The notes: generated by a model not told the origin, from the letters alone. Positions 9,857 to 18,746 are shown, counted from the first letter of the stretch. The stretch: DNA of 64,000 nt from Mesorhizobium sp. STM 4661 (GCF_000359125.1 NZ_CAAF010000049.1:1-64000); one strand, 5' to 3'. Numbers and translations: made by a program.

Positions 9857-10444
9857 ATGATGTCGATGCGAAGTCTTGCCGGCGCTGGCGTCCTTTGTGC
9901 CCTGGCCATAGTGGCTGTCTTGCCGTTGTCCAGCGTCACCTGGGCGCAGACCACGCCCGCGACACCCAAGATGGAAACCTTCGGCAAGTGGTCGACCCTC
10001 GTGGATGAGGTCGACACCGGCGAGGATTTGCGCAAGACCTGCGCCGCCTCGACCGCCTTTCTCGACCCGAACGGCACCAGCGGCACGCTGACGCTCGCCA
10101 TATCGAACGGCGACGCGCTGCCGCCCGATGGCTATCCGACCGTCGTTATTGCCATCAGGAACAATGACCTGCCGAAAGGCGACAACATTCCCGCAGTGTT
10201 CGGCGACGACAAAGGCAAGGTCAAGGCAAGCTTTCATCTCAGCGCCGATGCCGGCGGACAATGGATGATGAACAACAAGACCGAGACCACCCTGGCGCTG
10301 TTGCGCGCCATGCGCCGCGCCAGCGCGCTCGATGTCAGCTTCGCCGACATTCCGGTCGCGACCGTCTCGATGGACGGCTTCACCAAGGCCTATCGCAGCC
10401 TCGGCACATCATGCGGCTTCGCGACCGCCGACGTCGCGCCCTGA
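9857..10444 (+). CDS. Exported protein of unknown function
   Basis: A 195-residue protein with a clear Sec signal peptide (MMSMRSLAGAGVLCALAIVA, cleavage after TWAQ near residue 31), so probably periplasmic. The mature part contains two cysteines (KTCAAS near residue 60 and TSCGFA near 186) that could form a disulfide, and a WMMNNKTETTLALLRAMRRAS segment predicted helical. It vaguely resembles IalB-like periplasmic proteins but no domain is firmly recognised. The gene is placed between glyA and nrdR in the same direction. Confidence 0.75.
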   Translation: MMSMRSLAGAGVLCALAIVAVLPLSSVTWAQTTPATPKMETFGKWSTLVDEVDTGEDLRKTCAASTAFLDPNGTSGTLTLAISNGDALPPDGYPTVVIAIRNNDLPKGDNIPAVFGDDKGKVKASFHLSADAGGQWMMNNKTETTLALLRAMRRASALDVSFADIPVATVSMDGFTKAYRSLGTSCGFATADVAP

Positions 10445-10585
10445 CTGGTCGGCATTGACGGGCCTCGCAATTTTGCTCGCGCCTCGCTATCTCTGGCGCG
10501 CGAGAGGCCGTTCCCGACACTTTGCCATCGTTGCAAAAAGCTCTAAGCCTTTCGCTCCACGAGAATCGCGAACCGAAGGCTCTCC

Positions 10586-11065
10586 ATGCGCTGTCCCTAC
10601 TGCCAGTCCGAAGATACGCAGGTGAAGGATTCGCGCCCCGCCGAGGATGGCGCGGCGATCCGCAGGCGGCGCGTCTGCCCCGACTGCGGCGGCCGCTTCA
10701 CCACCTTCGAGCGCGTGCAGTTGCGCGATCTCGTGGTGGTGAAGAAGTCCGGCCGCAAGGTTCCGTTCGATCGTGACAAGCTGCTGCGCTCGGTCGAGAT
10801 CGCGGTGCGCAAGCGCAATGTCGATCCCGAGCGCATCGACCGCGCGGTGACCGGCATCGTGCGCCAGCTCGAAAGCTCGGGCGAGACCGAAGTCGCCTCC
10901 GGCGAGGTCGGCCGGCTGGTCATGGAGGCGCTGAAGTCGCTCGACGACGTCGCCTATGTACGCTTCGCCTCGGTCTATCGCAATTTCCGCGAGGCCAAGG
11001 ATTTCCATGATGTGCTGGGTGAACTGAAGGGCGACGAGCTCAAGGGTGACGAGGACGCCGGCTGA
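10586..11065 (+). CDS. nrdR: Transcriptional repressor NrdR
   Basis: ATP/dATP-sensing repressor of ribonucleotide reductase genes. It has the N-terminal zinc ribbon ([11 protein letters not shown] at residues 3-13, then [12 protein letters not shown] at 31-42) followed by an ATP-cone domain beginning [19 protein letters not shown]. Length (159 residues) is standard. Its stop lies two bases before the ribD start, so it heads the nrdR-ribD-ribE group, an arrangement common across Proteobacteria. No nrd gene lies in this window, so its targets are elsewhere. Confidence 0.97.
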   Translation: MRCPYCQSEDTQVKDSRPAEDGAAIRRRRVCPDCGGRFTTFERVQLRDLVVVKKSGRKVPFDRDKLLRSVEIAVRKRNVDPERIDRAVTGIVRQLESSGETEVASGEVGRLVMEALKSLDDVAYVRFASVYRNFREAKDFHDVLGELKGDELKGDEDAG

Positions 11066-11067
11066 GC

Positions 11068-12198
11068 ATGGCAAGGCCCGAACGCAGCAAAACCGAACAA
11101 GAGAGCCTTGATCGTCGCTTCATGGCGGCGGCCCTCCGGTTGTCGCGGAAAAATGCTGGGCGGACCTCGACCAACCCTTCGGTTGGTACGCTGATCGTGC
11201 GCGATGACGGCGCTGGCCCCATGATTGTCGGCACCGGCGTCACTGCGGTCGGTGGCCGGCCGCACGCCGAGACCGAGGCGCTGGCCGAGGCAGGCGAACT
11301 GGCGCGCGGCGCCACGGCCTATGTCACCCTGGAGCCCTGCGCCCATCATGGCCGCACGCCGCCTTGCGCCAACGCTCTGGTCAATGCCGGTGTCGTGCGA
11401 GTGGTTGGGGCTGCCAGCGACCCCGATCCACGCGTGTCCGGCAAGGGCTATGCCATCCTGCGCGCCGCCGGTGTCGAGGTGGTCGAAAAGGTGCTCGCCG
11501 CCGAGGCGGCCGAGCAGATGGCCGGCTATCTGATTCGATCCCTGAAAAAAAGCCCGGAAGTGATTCTGAAGCTTGCACTTTCCAGCGATGGCAAGATCGG
11601 CAGGGAAGGCGAGGGGCAGGTCGCGATCACCGGTGAGGTCGCGCGGCGCGAAGTCTACCTGATGCGGGCCGAAGCCGACGCCATTCTGGTCGGCATCGGC
11701 ACCGCGCTGGAGGACGATCCGGCGCTGACCGTGCGTTTGCCGGGGCTGGAGAACCGTTCGCCGGCACGCATCGTGCTCGACCGCCAGATCCGCCTGCCGG
11801 AGACCTCGAAGCTGGTTTCCGGCATCGACCGGGTGCCGCTCTATGTCGCCGCTTGCCTGGAGGCCGATCCGCACCGGCGGTCAGCACTCGAACGCGCCGG
11901 CGTTCGCTTCATCGGCACGGAAACGCATGAGGGCGGCATCGCGCTGCCTGAACTGCTGGAAGACCTGGCGGCGCTCGGCATGGCGAGCGTGCTGGTCGAG
12001 GGCGGCGCCAAGGTCGCCAAGACCTTCCTCGCCGAAGGACTGGTCGACCGCATCGTGCTGTTCCAGGGGCCGGACGCGATCGGCGAGGGCGGCATTGCGT
12101 CGCCCATCGACGCCGACCATATCCCGGCAGGATTTCGCAAATTGCGCGACATGCGTTTTGGCGAAGACAGCTACGCCGAGTGGGTAAGAGATATCTAG
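11068..12198 (+). CDS. ribD: Bifunctional diaminohydroxyphosphoribosylaminopyrimidine deaminase / reductase
   Basis: Carries out steps two and three of riboflavin synthesis. The N-terminal deaminase domain (about residues 20-150) has the zinc motif HAETEAL (His ligand and proton-shuttle Glu) and PCAHHGRTPPC with the cysteine ligands. The C-terminal reductase domain (about 160-370) shows VILKLALSSDGKIG, RAEADAILVGIGTALEDDPALTVR and VLVEGGAKVAKTFL. Length of 376 residues is normal. It begins two bases after nrdR and is followed 12 bases later by ribE, so it is clearly in an operon. Confidence 0.97.
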   Translation: MARPERSKTEQESLDRRFMAAALRLSRKNAGRTSTNPSVGTLIVRDDGAGPMIVGTGVTAVGGRPHAETEALAEAGELARGATAYVTLEPCAHHGRTPPCANALVNAGVVRVVGAASDPDPRVSGKGYAILRAAGVEVVEKVLAAEAAEQMAGYLIRSLKKSPEVILKLALSSDGKIGREGEGQVAITGEVARREVYLMRAEADAILVGIGTALEDDPALTVRLPGLENRSPARIVLDRQIRLPETSKLVSGIDRVPLYVAACLEADPHRRSALERAGVRFIGTETHEGGIALPELLEDLAALGMASVLVEGGAKVAKTFLAEGLVDRIVLFQGPDAIGEGGIASPIDADHIPAGFRKLRDMRFGEDSYAEWVRDI

Positions 12199-12210
12199 GA
12201 TCGGGTCGCG

Positions 12211-12828
12211 ATGTTTACTGGGATTGTTACCGATGTCGGCACCGTTGCCGCCGTTAAGCCGCTGAGGGAAGGGGTCGGCCTGCGCATCGACACCGCCTGC
12301 GATCCAGAGACCGTCGCCATCGGCGCTTCGATTTCCTGCGGCGGCGTCTGCCTGACGGTGACGGCGCTGCCCGAGCACGGCTCGAACGCACGCTGGTTCG
12401 AGGTCGAGGCCTGGGAAGAGGCGCTCAGGCTGACAACGGCAGCGGGCTGGAAATCCGGCACAAGGATCAACCTCGAACGGGCGCTGAAGATCGGCGACGA
12501 GCTCGGCGGCCACATCGTATCAGGCCATGTCGACGGCACGGCCGAGATCGTGGCGCGCAAGGAGGAGGGGGATGCCGTGCGTTTCACCCTCGAAGCGCCA
12601 CGCGAACTGGCGAGGTTCATCGCGCCCAAGGGTTCCGTCGCCCTCGACGGCACCTCGCTCACCGTCAACAAGGTCGAAGGCACCCGCTTCGACGTGCTCC
12701 TGATCCACCACTCGCTGACCGTCACCACCTGGGGCGAGCGCCAGGTCGGCGACCGCGTGAACCTCGAGATCGACACCATGGCCCGCTACGCGGCGCGTTT
12801 GGCCGAGGCCGCCAAAGAGGGGCTTTAG
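12211..12828 (+). CDS. ribE: Riboflavin synthase alpha chain
   Basis: Dismutates two 6,7-dimethyl-8-ribityllumazine molecules into riboflavin and its pyrimidine precursor. The 205-residue protein begins with the diagnostic MFTGIVTDVG and has two similar lumazine-binding barrels. SCGGVCLTV in the first corresponds to VALDGTSLTVN in the second, and GGHIVSGHVDGTAEI lies at the junction. It is in the nrdR-ribD-ribE run. The natural partner ribH lies 1.1 kb downstream, separated by a toxin-antitoxin locus. Confidence 0.97.
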   Translation: MFTGIVTDVGTVAAVKPLREGVGLRIDTACDPETVAIGASISCGGVCLTVTALPEHGSNARWFEVEAWEEALRLTTAAGWKSGTRINLERALKIGDELGGHIVSGHVDGTAEIVARKEEGDAVRFTLEAPRELARFIAPKGSVALDGTSLTVNKVEGTRFDVLLIHHSLTVTTWGERQVGDRVNLEIDTMARYAARLAEAAKEGL

Positions 12829-12843
12829 GTGGCTTGAAGTTTC

Positions 12844-12856
12844 CGGCCATTGGCCG
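12844..12856. promoter_or_regulatory. Palindrome before the DUF1778/GNAT toxin-antitoxin pair
   Basis: CGGCCATTGGCCG is a dyad 25 bases before the antitoxin ATG. The sequence TACACT just after it could act as a -10 element. Ribbon-helix-helix antitoxins normally bind such dyads for autorepression. The link here is inferred from position. Confidence 0.45.
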
Positions 12857-12880
12857 TACACTATCGGCTGGAGAACAACG

Positions 12881-13180
12881 ATGACAGCACATGCACACTC
12901 ACGTCGCAGCCGTGTCCGTGGCGAGCGTCTGGAAACGCGCGTCACGGCTGATCAGAAGAGCCTCATTGAACATGCCGCGGCCCTGCAGGGCAGGACGGTG
13001 ACGGATTTCGTACTGACCAGTGTGCAGGAAGCTGCCCGCCGGGCCATCGAGGAGCATCAGCGTCTCGATCTTTCCGTCCGCGACAGCCGCGCCTTCGTCG
13101 ATGCGCTTATCAACCCGCAACCGGTCAATGATCGTCTGCGCGATACAGTGCGACGGTATCGTCAGGCCACCGGCACCTGA
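12881..13180 (+). CDS. DUF1778 ribbon-helix-helix antitoxin (TacA-like)
   Basis: A 99-residue protein. The N-terminal half is a ribbon-helix-helix DNA-binding fold (RLETRVTADQKSLIEHAAAL followed by QGRTVTDFVLTSVQEAARRA), typical of DUF1778 antitoxins. The C-terminal tail (SRAFVDALINPQPVNDRL then RDTVRRYRQ) is the segment that in TacA-type antitoxins wraps and neutralises the acetyltransferase toxin. It lies four bases before the GNAT gene, the standard layout. It is probably an autorepressor acting on the upstream palindrome. The locus interrupts the riboflavin genes, which suggests acquisition. Confidence 0.9.
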   Translation: MTAHAHSRRSRVRGERLETRVTADQKSLIEHAAALQGRTVTDFVLTSVQEAARRAIEEHQRLDLSVRDSRAFVDALINPQPVNDRLRDTVRRYRQATGT

Positions 13181-13183
13181 CGA

Positions 13184-13696
13184 GTGAGCGCTTCGAACGA
13201 GGATCCTTTTCGGGTTGAGGTGCTTGGCCCACAGCACGAAAGGACGTCGTTCGAGAGCGGCGTAGAGCCGCTCGATCGATATTTCCGAATGCAGGCTGGG
13301 CAGGACGCGCGCAAGAACATCGCGGCGCCGTTTGTTCTTGTCCTGCCGGACGGAGCCATCGCCGGCTACTATACGTTGTCGGCGACTGCCGTGGATATTG
13401 GCGAGTGGCCCACGCAGACCATCCGCAAACTTCCTCGCTACCCCCTCATTCCAGCGACGCTGCTCGGCCGCCTCGCCATTGATCGGCGGTATCGGGGGGC
13501 AGGCCATGGCCGCTATCTGCTGGCCGATGCTCTGTCCCGTTGTGTCAGAAGCGAGATCGCTTCGTTCGCCGTTGTAGTCGATGCCAAGGACGAAGATGCA
13601 CGCCGCTTCTATCAACGCGAGAGCTTTCTGCCGTTCCCGGATCAGCCGATGAAAATCTTCCGGCCGATGGCCGATATCGCAGAGCTGTTCAAATGA
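13184..13696 (+). CDS. GNAT-family toxin (TacT-like)
   Basis: A 170-residue GCN5-type N-acetyltransferase partnered with the DUF1778 antitoxin. In the TacT/AtaT group such enzymes acetylate aminoacyl-tRNA and stop translation, which is known for the family and inferred here. Features are the N-terminal FESGVEPLDRYFRMQAGQDARK segment characteristic of this toxin branch, the acetyl-CoA loop RRYRGAGHGRYLLADAL (about residues 100-116), and the C-terminal Tyr in ARRFYQRESF often used as general acid. A GTG start is chosen because it lies directly after the antitoxin stop. The length is full, so the toxin looks intact. Confidence 0.9.
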   Translation: MSASNEDPFRVEVLGPQHERTSFESGVEPLDRYFRMQAGQDARKNIAAPFVLVLPDGAIAGYYTLSATAVDIGEWPTQTIRKLPRYPLIPATLLGRLAIDRRYRGAGHGRYLLADALSRCVRSEIASFAVVVDAKDEDARRFYQRESFLPFPDQPMKIFRPMADIAELFK

Positions 13697-13709
13697 GGAA
13701 GGAGCTTTA

Positions 13710-13867
13710 ATGGACAGCAGGGAATTTCAAGAGGACAGCGGCTGACGCGCGAGGCATTGGCCGATGTGGATGAAGGCCGCGTGGTGGATCACGAAGCCGT
13801 TCTTGCCTGGGGTGAAAGCCTCGGTACTGGCCACCCGCTCTCGGCACCTTATCCAAAGATCAGATAG
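13710..13867 (+). pseudogene. Frameshifted remnant of a CopG/RelB-type antitoxin
   Basis: A good ribosome site (AGGAAGGAG) and ATG at 13710 open a frame that stops after 11 codons. In another frame, 13742-13867 encodes LTREALADVDEGRVVDHEAV followed by LAWGESLG, then a TAG. That tail is typical of the C-terminus of small antitoxins paired with RelE/ParE toxins. No start codon exists in the second frame. The best reading is a short antitoxin gene broken by a frameshift and missing its toxin partner. It lies directly behind the intact GNAT toxin. Confidence 0.6.
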
Positions 13868-13945
13868 GCCCGCGGGACTCCAGCAATCTTCCGCTTGCGA
13901 TCAACCCTGCTTCGGCCTAAGTCACCGGCGATCCCGGAGACATTT

Positions 13946-14440
13946 ATGGCTGGCACATCCCAACACGGCAAAGCGTTCATCCGCCCGAAGAAGAAGGCGC
14001 ACCTTCTCGTCATCGAGGCGCGTTTCCATGACGACCTTGCCGACGCGCTGCTCGAAGGCGCGACGAGTGCGCTCGACGAAGCGGGCGCGACCTATGATGT
14101 CGTCACGGTTCCGGGTTCGCTGGAAATCCCGGCGGTGATAACCTTCGCGCTCGACGGCGCCTCTGATGGCGGAACGGACTATGACGGTTTCGTTGCCCTC
14201 GGCACCATCATCCGTGGCGATACCTATCACTTCGACATTGTCGCCAATGAATCCAGCCGCGCGCTGATGGATCTGTCGGTGCAGGAAGCGGTCTGCATCG
14301 GCAACGGCATCCTGACCACCGAGAACGACGCCCAGGCCTGGACGCGGGCCAGGCGTTCGGAAGGCGACAAAGGCGGCTTTGCGGCGCGCGCGGCGCTGAC
14401 CCTGATCGCGCTCAAGCAGCAATTGGGAGCGCCATCGTGA
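13946..14440 (+). CDS. ribH: 6,7-dimethyl-8-ribityllumazine synthase
   Basis: Makes the lumazine substrate of riboflavin synthase and forms an icosahedral or pentameric shell in the cytosol. The 164-residue protein shows the [14 protein letters not shown] segment, the [20 protein letters not shown] active-site region with the catalytic His, and [17 protein letters not shown] near the C-terminus. The ATG at 13946 is preferred over one at 13895 because CGGAGA precedes it and the extra residues do not fit the family. Its stop overlaps the nusB start (GTGA), so ribH and nusB are coupled. Confidence 0.96.
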   Translation: MAGTSQHGKAFIRPKKKAHLLVIEARFHDDLADALLEGATSALDEAGATYDVVTVPGSLEIPAVITFALDGASDGGTDYDGFVALGTIIRGDTYHFDIVANESSRALMDLSVQEAVCIGNGILTTENDAQAWTRARRSEGDKGGFAARAALTLIALKQQLGAPS

Positions 14441-14937
14441 GCGAACCCGCTTCGCCCGGCCAGCCCGCGGTGCGCCATGCCAACAAGCGCGGCGCGGCCC
14501 GTCTGGCCGCCGTGCAGGCGCTCTACCAGATGGATGTGGCCGGCAGCGGCGTCTTCGAGATCACTGCCGAATATGAATTGTTCAGGCTTGGCAAGGAAGT
14601 CGACGGCGCGCTCTATCGCGAGGCCGACGCGCAATGGTTCCGCGCCATCCTCACCGGCGTCGTCGAGAACCAGAAGACCATCGATCCGGTCATCCGCCAG
14701 GCGCTGACCGACGACTGGCCGCTGTCCAGGCTCGATTCGACCCTGCGCGCCATTCTGCGCGCCGGCGTCTATGAGTTGATGAAGCGCGAGGACGTGCCGG
14801 TCGCCGTCATCGTTTCGGAATATGTCGACATCGCCAAGGCCTTCTACGAGGACGACGAGCCGAAGCTCACCAACGCCGTGCTCGATCGCGTGTCGCGCCG
14901 GGTGCGCGGTGAGGGACGCGGCAAGGACGTTTCATGA
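14437..14937 (+). CDS. nusB: Transcription antitermination factor NusB
   Basis: RNA-binding partner of NusE (S10) at boxA elements in rRNA transcription. The 166-residue all-helical protein has the NusB patterns [16 protein letters not shown] near the start, [20 protein letters not shown] in the middle and [19 protein letters not shown] near the end. A GTG start overlaps the ribH stop by four bases, and its own stop overlaps the MFS gene start (ATGA). It is therefore part of a tight operon. Confidence 0.96.
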   Translation: MSEPASPGQPAVRHANKRGAARLAAVQALYQMDVAGSGVFEITAEYELFRLGKEVDGALYREADAQWFRAILTGVVENQKTIDPVIRQALTDDWPLSRLDSTLRAILRAGVYELMKREDVPVAVIVSEYVDIAKAFYEDDEPKLTNAVLDRVSRRVRGEGRGKDVS

Positions 14938-16154
14938 CCGCCACGGCCATCGCCGCCGAGGCCGGCAAGGAGGCGCGCCGAACGGCGTTTATTCTGGCCG
15001 CCTCGCAGGCGATCATCGGTTCGGCCGCACCCATCGCCATTTCGCTCGGCGCGCTGGCCGGGCAATATCTGCTTGGCCCCGACAAGTCGCTGGCGACCGC
15101 GCCGGTCACCGGATTCAACATCGGCGTTGCGCTCGGCGCTCTGCCCGCCGCCGCCATCATCCGCCAGCTCGGCCAGCGCGGCGGCTTCATGACCGGCACG
15201 ATCGTCACCGCGCTGGGCGGGCTGGTGGCAACGCTGGCGCTGTTTAATCCGAGCTTCTGGCTGTTTGCTTTCGGCCTGTTGGTGATCGGGGTTGGCGGTG
15301 CCTTCGTCCAGCAGTTCCGCTTCGCCGCCGCCGACAACGCGCCGCCCGAATTCAAGGCGCGCGCCATTTCCTTCGTGCTCGCCGGCGGCATCGTCACCGC
15401 CATCCTTGGGCCGCAGATCGTCATCTTCACCCGTGAATCCTTTGCGCCAGTGATGTTCGCCGGCTCGTTCGCTTCCATCCTGGTGCTGTCGGCGGTTGGC
15501 GCCGTCATCCTGTCGTTCCTGCGCATTCCGGCGAGAGCCGTCGACAATGCGGAAATCGCCGACAGCGATGCCCGGCCGCTCTCCGAGATCGTCACCCGGC
15601 CGCGTTTCGTCGCAGCACTTTTTTGCGCTGTCGGCAGCTACGCGCTGATGAGTTTCGTCATGACCGGCGCGCCGCTCGCCATGGTCGGCTGCGGCCTGTC
15701 GACGGACGACGCCACGCTCGGCATTTCCTGGCACGTCATGGCGATGTTCGCGCCGAGCTTCTTCACCGGATCGCTGATCCATCGCTTCGGTGCCGAATGG
15801 ATCGTGGCAGCCGGTCTCGTGTTGCTCATCGGTTGTGCCGTGGTGGCGCTGTCGGGGCTGGCACTGTGGCAGTTCTGGACGGCGCTGATCCTGCTCGGCC
15901 TTGGCTGGAATTTCAGCTTCATCGGCGCCACGGCCATGGTTGCCGACAGCTACCGCCCGTCGGAAAAGGGCAAGGTCCAGGGCTTTCATGACTTTGTCCT
16001 GTTCGGCTCCGTCGCTTTCGCCTCGCTGATGTCGGGCGCGGTCTACAATGCCTGGGGCTGGGAGATGCTGAACTGGATCATCTTCCCGGTCACGATGCTG
16101 TGCTTCGTGGCATTGGGCGCGTTGAAGATGACGGGCTTGCGCCTCGCAAACTAA
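14934..16154 (+). CDS. Major facilitator superfamily transporter
   Basis: A 406-residue inner-membrane protein with about 12 hydrophobic segments in two halves. The loop after the second segment has [12 protein letters not shown] in place of the usual MFS motif A. The second half contains [16 protein letters not shown] in the loop after the tenth segment. It resembles a rhizobial MFS group annotated only as uncharacterised transporters. The ATG overlaps the nusB stop by four bases, so it is co-transcribed with ribH-nusB. Substrate unknown, and a flavin-related role is only a guess from location. Confidence 0.85.
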   Translation: MTATAIAAEAGKEARRTAFILAASQAIIGSAAPIAISLGALAGQYLLGPDKSLATAPVTGFNIGVALGALPAAAIIRQLGQRGGFMTGTIVTALGGLVATLALFNPSFWLFAFGLLVIGVGGAFVQQFRFAAADNAPPEFKARAISFVLAGGIVTAILGPQIVIFTRESFAPVMFAGSFASILVLSAVGAVILSFLRIPARAVDNAEIADSDARPLSEIVTRPRFVAALFCAVGSYALMSFVMTGAPLAMVGCGLSTDDATLGISWHVMAMFAPSFFTGSLIHRFGAEWIVAAGLVLLIGCAVVALSGLALWQFWTALILLGLGWNFSFIGATAMVADSYRPSEKGKVQGFHDFVLFGSVAFASLMSGAVYNAWGWEMLNWIIFPVTMLCFVALGALKMTGLRLAN

Positions 16155-16310
16155 CATCACGCTGTCGGGATGGCTGGCGTGGGATTGGGCCAGCCCGCAC
16201 AAAATTATTGCGTCCATCCCCCTTGTTATGAAACCGTGTGCCCCGACTGGGGGTTGAAGCCATGCTCATATGCGGCAACCGCATTCCGGTTCACAGCAAG
16301 GGATTTCACC

Positions 16311-17222
16311 ATGTTTTCAATCAAGCTTCTGGCCGGCGCGGCACTGGCGCTCGGCATCACAGCAGCGTCCGCCAGCGCCCAGGTGGTGGTGTCGTCGAAG
16401 ATCGACACTGAGGGCGGCGTGCTCGGCAACATCATCCAACTGGTGCTGAACGCCAACAACATCCAGACGACCGACCGCATCCAACTCGGCGGCACCCCGG
16501 TGGTGCGCAAGGCGATCACGGCCGGCGAGATCGATATCTATCCGGAATATACCGGCAATGCCGCCTTCTTCTTCGAGAAGGCCGACGATCCGGTCTGGAA
16601 GGATGCCGCCAAGGCCTATGAGTCAGCGAAAAAACTCGATTATGACGCCAACAAGATCGTCTGGCTGTCGCCGTCGCCGGCCAACAACACCTGGGCGATC
16701 GCGCTGCGCAAGGAGGTCGCCGACGAGAACAAGCTGGCGACGCTCACCGACTTCGGCAAATATGTCTCTGGCGGTGGCCAGGTCGTGCTGGCCGCCTCGG
16801 CCGAATTCGTCAATTCGGCGGCAGCACTTCCGGCATTCCAGACCACCTACGGCTTCACGCTGAAACCCGACCAGCTGATCACGCTATCGGGCGGCGACAC
16901 TGCCGCGACCATTGCCGCGGCCGCGAACCAGACCAATGGCGCCAACGCCGCCATGGTCTACGGCACCGACGGCGGCATCGCGCCCTCCGGCCTGGTCGTG
17001 CTCGACGACGACAAGGGCGTGCAGCCGGTCTACCAGCCGGCGCCGATCATCCGCGAGGCGGTGCTGAAGGAGCACCCGGAAATCGAGGCGCTGCTGAAAC
17101 CGGTCTTCGCCAAGCTCGACCTGGTCACGCTGCAGGAACTGAATGGCCGCGTGCAGGTCGGCGGTGAGCCGGTCAAGGGCGTCGCCGAGGACTTTTTGAA
17201 GAAGAACGGGTTTTTGAAGTAG
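16311..17222 (+). CDS. ABC transporter substrate-binding protein, OsmF/YehZ (glycine betaine/choline-type)
   Basis: Periplasmic binding protein of a quaternary-amine/osmoprotectant importer. The 303-residue product has a signal peptide (MFSIKLLAGAALALGITAAS, cleavage after SASAQ). The mature part shows KIDTEGGVLGNIIQLVL, AGEIDIYPEYTGNAAFFF and SPSPANNTWAIALRK, all typical of the OpuAC/OsmF group. The start at 16311 is preferred because it gives the signal peptide at the N-terminus, whereas the ORF is open from 16170. It is followed, after a 360-bp repeat-bearing gap, by permease, ATPase and permease genes in the same order as yehZ-yehY-yehX-yehW. Confidence 0.9.
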   Translation: MFSIKLLAGAALALGITAASASAQVVVSSKIDTEGGVLGNIIQLVLNANNIQTTDRIQLGGTPVVRKAITAGEIDIYPEYTGNAAFFFEKADDPVWKDAAKAYESAKKLDYDANKIVWLSPSPANNTWAIALRKEVADENKLATLTDFGKYVSGGGQVVLAASAEFVNSAAALPAFQTTYGFTLKPDQLITLSGGDTAATIAAAANQTNGANAAMVYGTDGGIAPSGLVVLDDDKGVQPVYQPAPIIREAVLKEHPEIEALLKPVFAKLDLVTLQELNGRVQVGGEPVKGVAEDFLKKNGFLK

Positions 17223-17307
17223 TCCGCCACCCGTGCGTAGCATTCCTCTCTGGCCTGCCTACCGTCTCCCCCTCAAAGTCATCGAGAGGGAGCGGTTGGC
17301 GGAACTG

Positions 17308-17356
17308 CCGATCTCCCCCCTTGCGGGGGAGATGTCCGGCAGGACAGAGGGGGGTG
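17308..17356. repeat. Left arm of a 49-bp intergenic inverted repeat
   Basis: This GC-rich element pairs with 17448-17496 with only three mismatches, and a third partial copy starts the window. The arm itself contains a small hairpin (CTCCCCCCTTGCGGGGGAG). The 91-bp spacer between the arms has no gene. Such palindromic repeats are frequent between genes in Mesorhizobium. Confidence 0.9.
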
Positions 17357-17447
17357 CTGTCCCGCCGGCCTATCAGCCAATCGTAGCCATGTCCTTTGTC
17401 GGGGTTCCTCTCAAGCAAGCCCACGCTCGAAAGTTGGCGATCCTTCC

Positions 17448-17496
17448 CACCCCCCTCTGCCCTACCGGGCATCTCCCCCGCAAGGGGGGAGATCGG
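17448..17496. repeat. Right arm of the 49-bp intergenic inverted repeat
   Basis: Reverse complement of 17308-17356 at 46 of 49 positions. The pair fills most of the gap between the substrate-binding protein and first permease genes, and could form a large hairpin in the operon transcript. Confidence 0.9.
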
Positions 17497-17582
17497 ATGG
17501 CACTTTGGCTTTCGCCAATCTCCAAGGCTGCTAGACAAGCGTTCTCCAAGAAGCTATCGATCCCCCCGTTCGGGAGGCTCCG

Positions 17583-18746
17583 ATGACCCTCCGCTTCGAC
17601 AAGCTCGGCGTGGTCATCGCCTTGATCGTAGCCTATGCGGCGTTCCTCGCCCCCTTCGCCACTTTTCGCGCCAATCGCATCGTGCCCGGCGAGGCGCGCT
17701 CGATCCTTGAATCTCTGCCGGTGGCGGTCGGCCCCTTGCTGCTGGCGATCGTGGTGATCGCGGCAATCATCGCGCTGCTCAAAACGTCGCTCCTTCTGCG
17801 CCTAGCGGCGAGCGTGGTCGCACTCGCAGCCCTTGCGATCCTGATTGGTTTTGCCGGCAGCTTCCTGACGCCCGAGGGCAATACCTTCGCGCGCATTTCG
17901 CCCGCCTCAGGGTTCTGGCTGCTCATCTTCGCCTTCACGCTTTTGCTCGCCGATGTGCTGACAAGGCTGAACTTGTCGCCTCAGGCGCGCGTCGGCGTCC
18001 TCGTCCTCGCAGCAGCGGCGATCGGCCTTCTGCTGGTCTCGGGAAGCTGGAACAGCCTGTCGATCCTCAAGGAATATGCCAACCGTGCCGACAGTTTCTG
18101 GGCGGAAGGCTCCAAGCATGTGACGCTGGCGCTGGGCTCGCTGGCGGCGGCGGTGGTCGTTGGTCTGCCGCTCGGCATCCTCTGCCACCGCGTCGAGAAA
18201 TTGCGCGCCGGCGTGCTGAATGTGCTCAACATCATCCAGACCATCCCTTCCATCGCACTGTTTGGCCTGCTGATCGCGCCGCTCGGCTGGGTCGCCACGC
18301 ATGTGCCGGGGGCGGCTTCCCTCGGCATTCGCGGCATCGGCACCGCGCCCGCCTTCGTCGCGCTGTTCCTCTATTCGCTGTTGCCGGTGGTGGCCAACAC
18401 CGTGGTCGGCCTTGCCGGCGTGCCGCGCGCCGCCAACGACGCCGCCCGCGGCATGGGCATGACCGATCGCCAACGCCTGTTCGGCGTCGAATTTCCGCTG
18501 GCCTTTCCGGTCATCCTCACCGGCATCCGCATCGTCTTGGTGCAGAACATCGGCCTCGCCACCATTGCAGCGCTGATCGGCGGCGGCGGCTTCGGCGTGT
18601 TCGTGTTCCAGGGCGTCGGCCAGACGGCGATGGATCTGGTGCTGCTCGGCGCCGTACCGACGGTGGCGCTGGCCTTTGCCGCGGCCATCATCCTCGACGC
18701 AGTGATCGAAATGACCGCCACCAAGCGCAGGGTTGAAACGGCATGA
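17583..18746 (+). CDS. ABC transporter permease, YehY-like
   Basis: A 387-residue inner-membrane subunit. The N-terminal ~160 residues have several additional hydrophobic segments, as in YehY. The C-terminal half is a binding-protein-dependent permease domain (NIIQTIPSIALFGLLIAPLG, then PRAANDAARGMGMTDRQRLFGVEFPLAFPVI, the EAA-type coupling loop to the ATPase). It ends overlapping the ATPase gene by four bases. Together with the neighbouring binding protein it should import a betaine- or choline-like osmolyte, although Escherichia coli YehZYXW has low betaine affinity and its true substrate is debated. Confidence 0.9.
   Translation: MTLRFDKLGVVIALIVAYAAFLAPFATFRANRIVPGEARSILESLPVAVGPLLLAIVVIAAIIALLKTSLLLRLAASVVALAALAILIGFAGSFLTPEGNTFARISPASGFWLLIFAFTLLLADVLTRLNLSPQARVGVLVLAAAAIGLLLVSGSWNSLSILKEYANRADSFWAEGSKHVTLALGSLAAAVVVGLPLGILCHRVEKLRAGVLNVLNIIQTIPSIALFGLLIAPLGWVATHVPGAASLGIRGIGTAPAFVALFLYSLLPVVANTVVGLAGVPRAANDAARGMGMTDRQRLFGVEFPLAFPVILTGIRIVLVQNIGLATIAALIGGGGFGVFVFQGVGQTAMDLVLLGAVPTVALAFAAAIILDAVIEMTATKRRVETA

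Noticed and set aside
17233-17586. Possible 117-residue plus-strand protein between the binding protein and permease genes
   Set aside because: The frame runs through both arms of the palindromic repeat and has no protein-like features or ribosome site.
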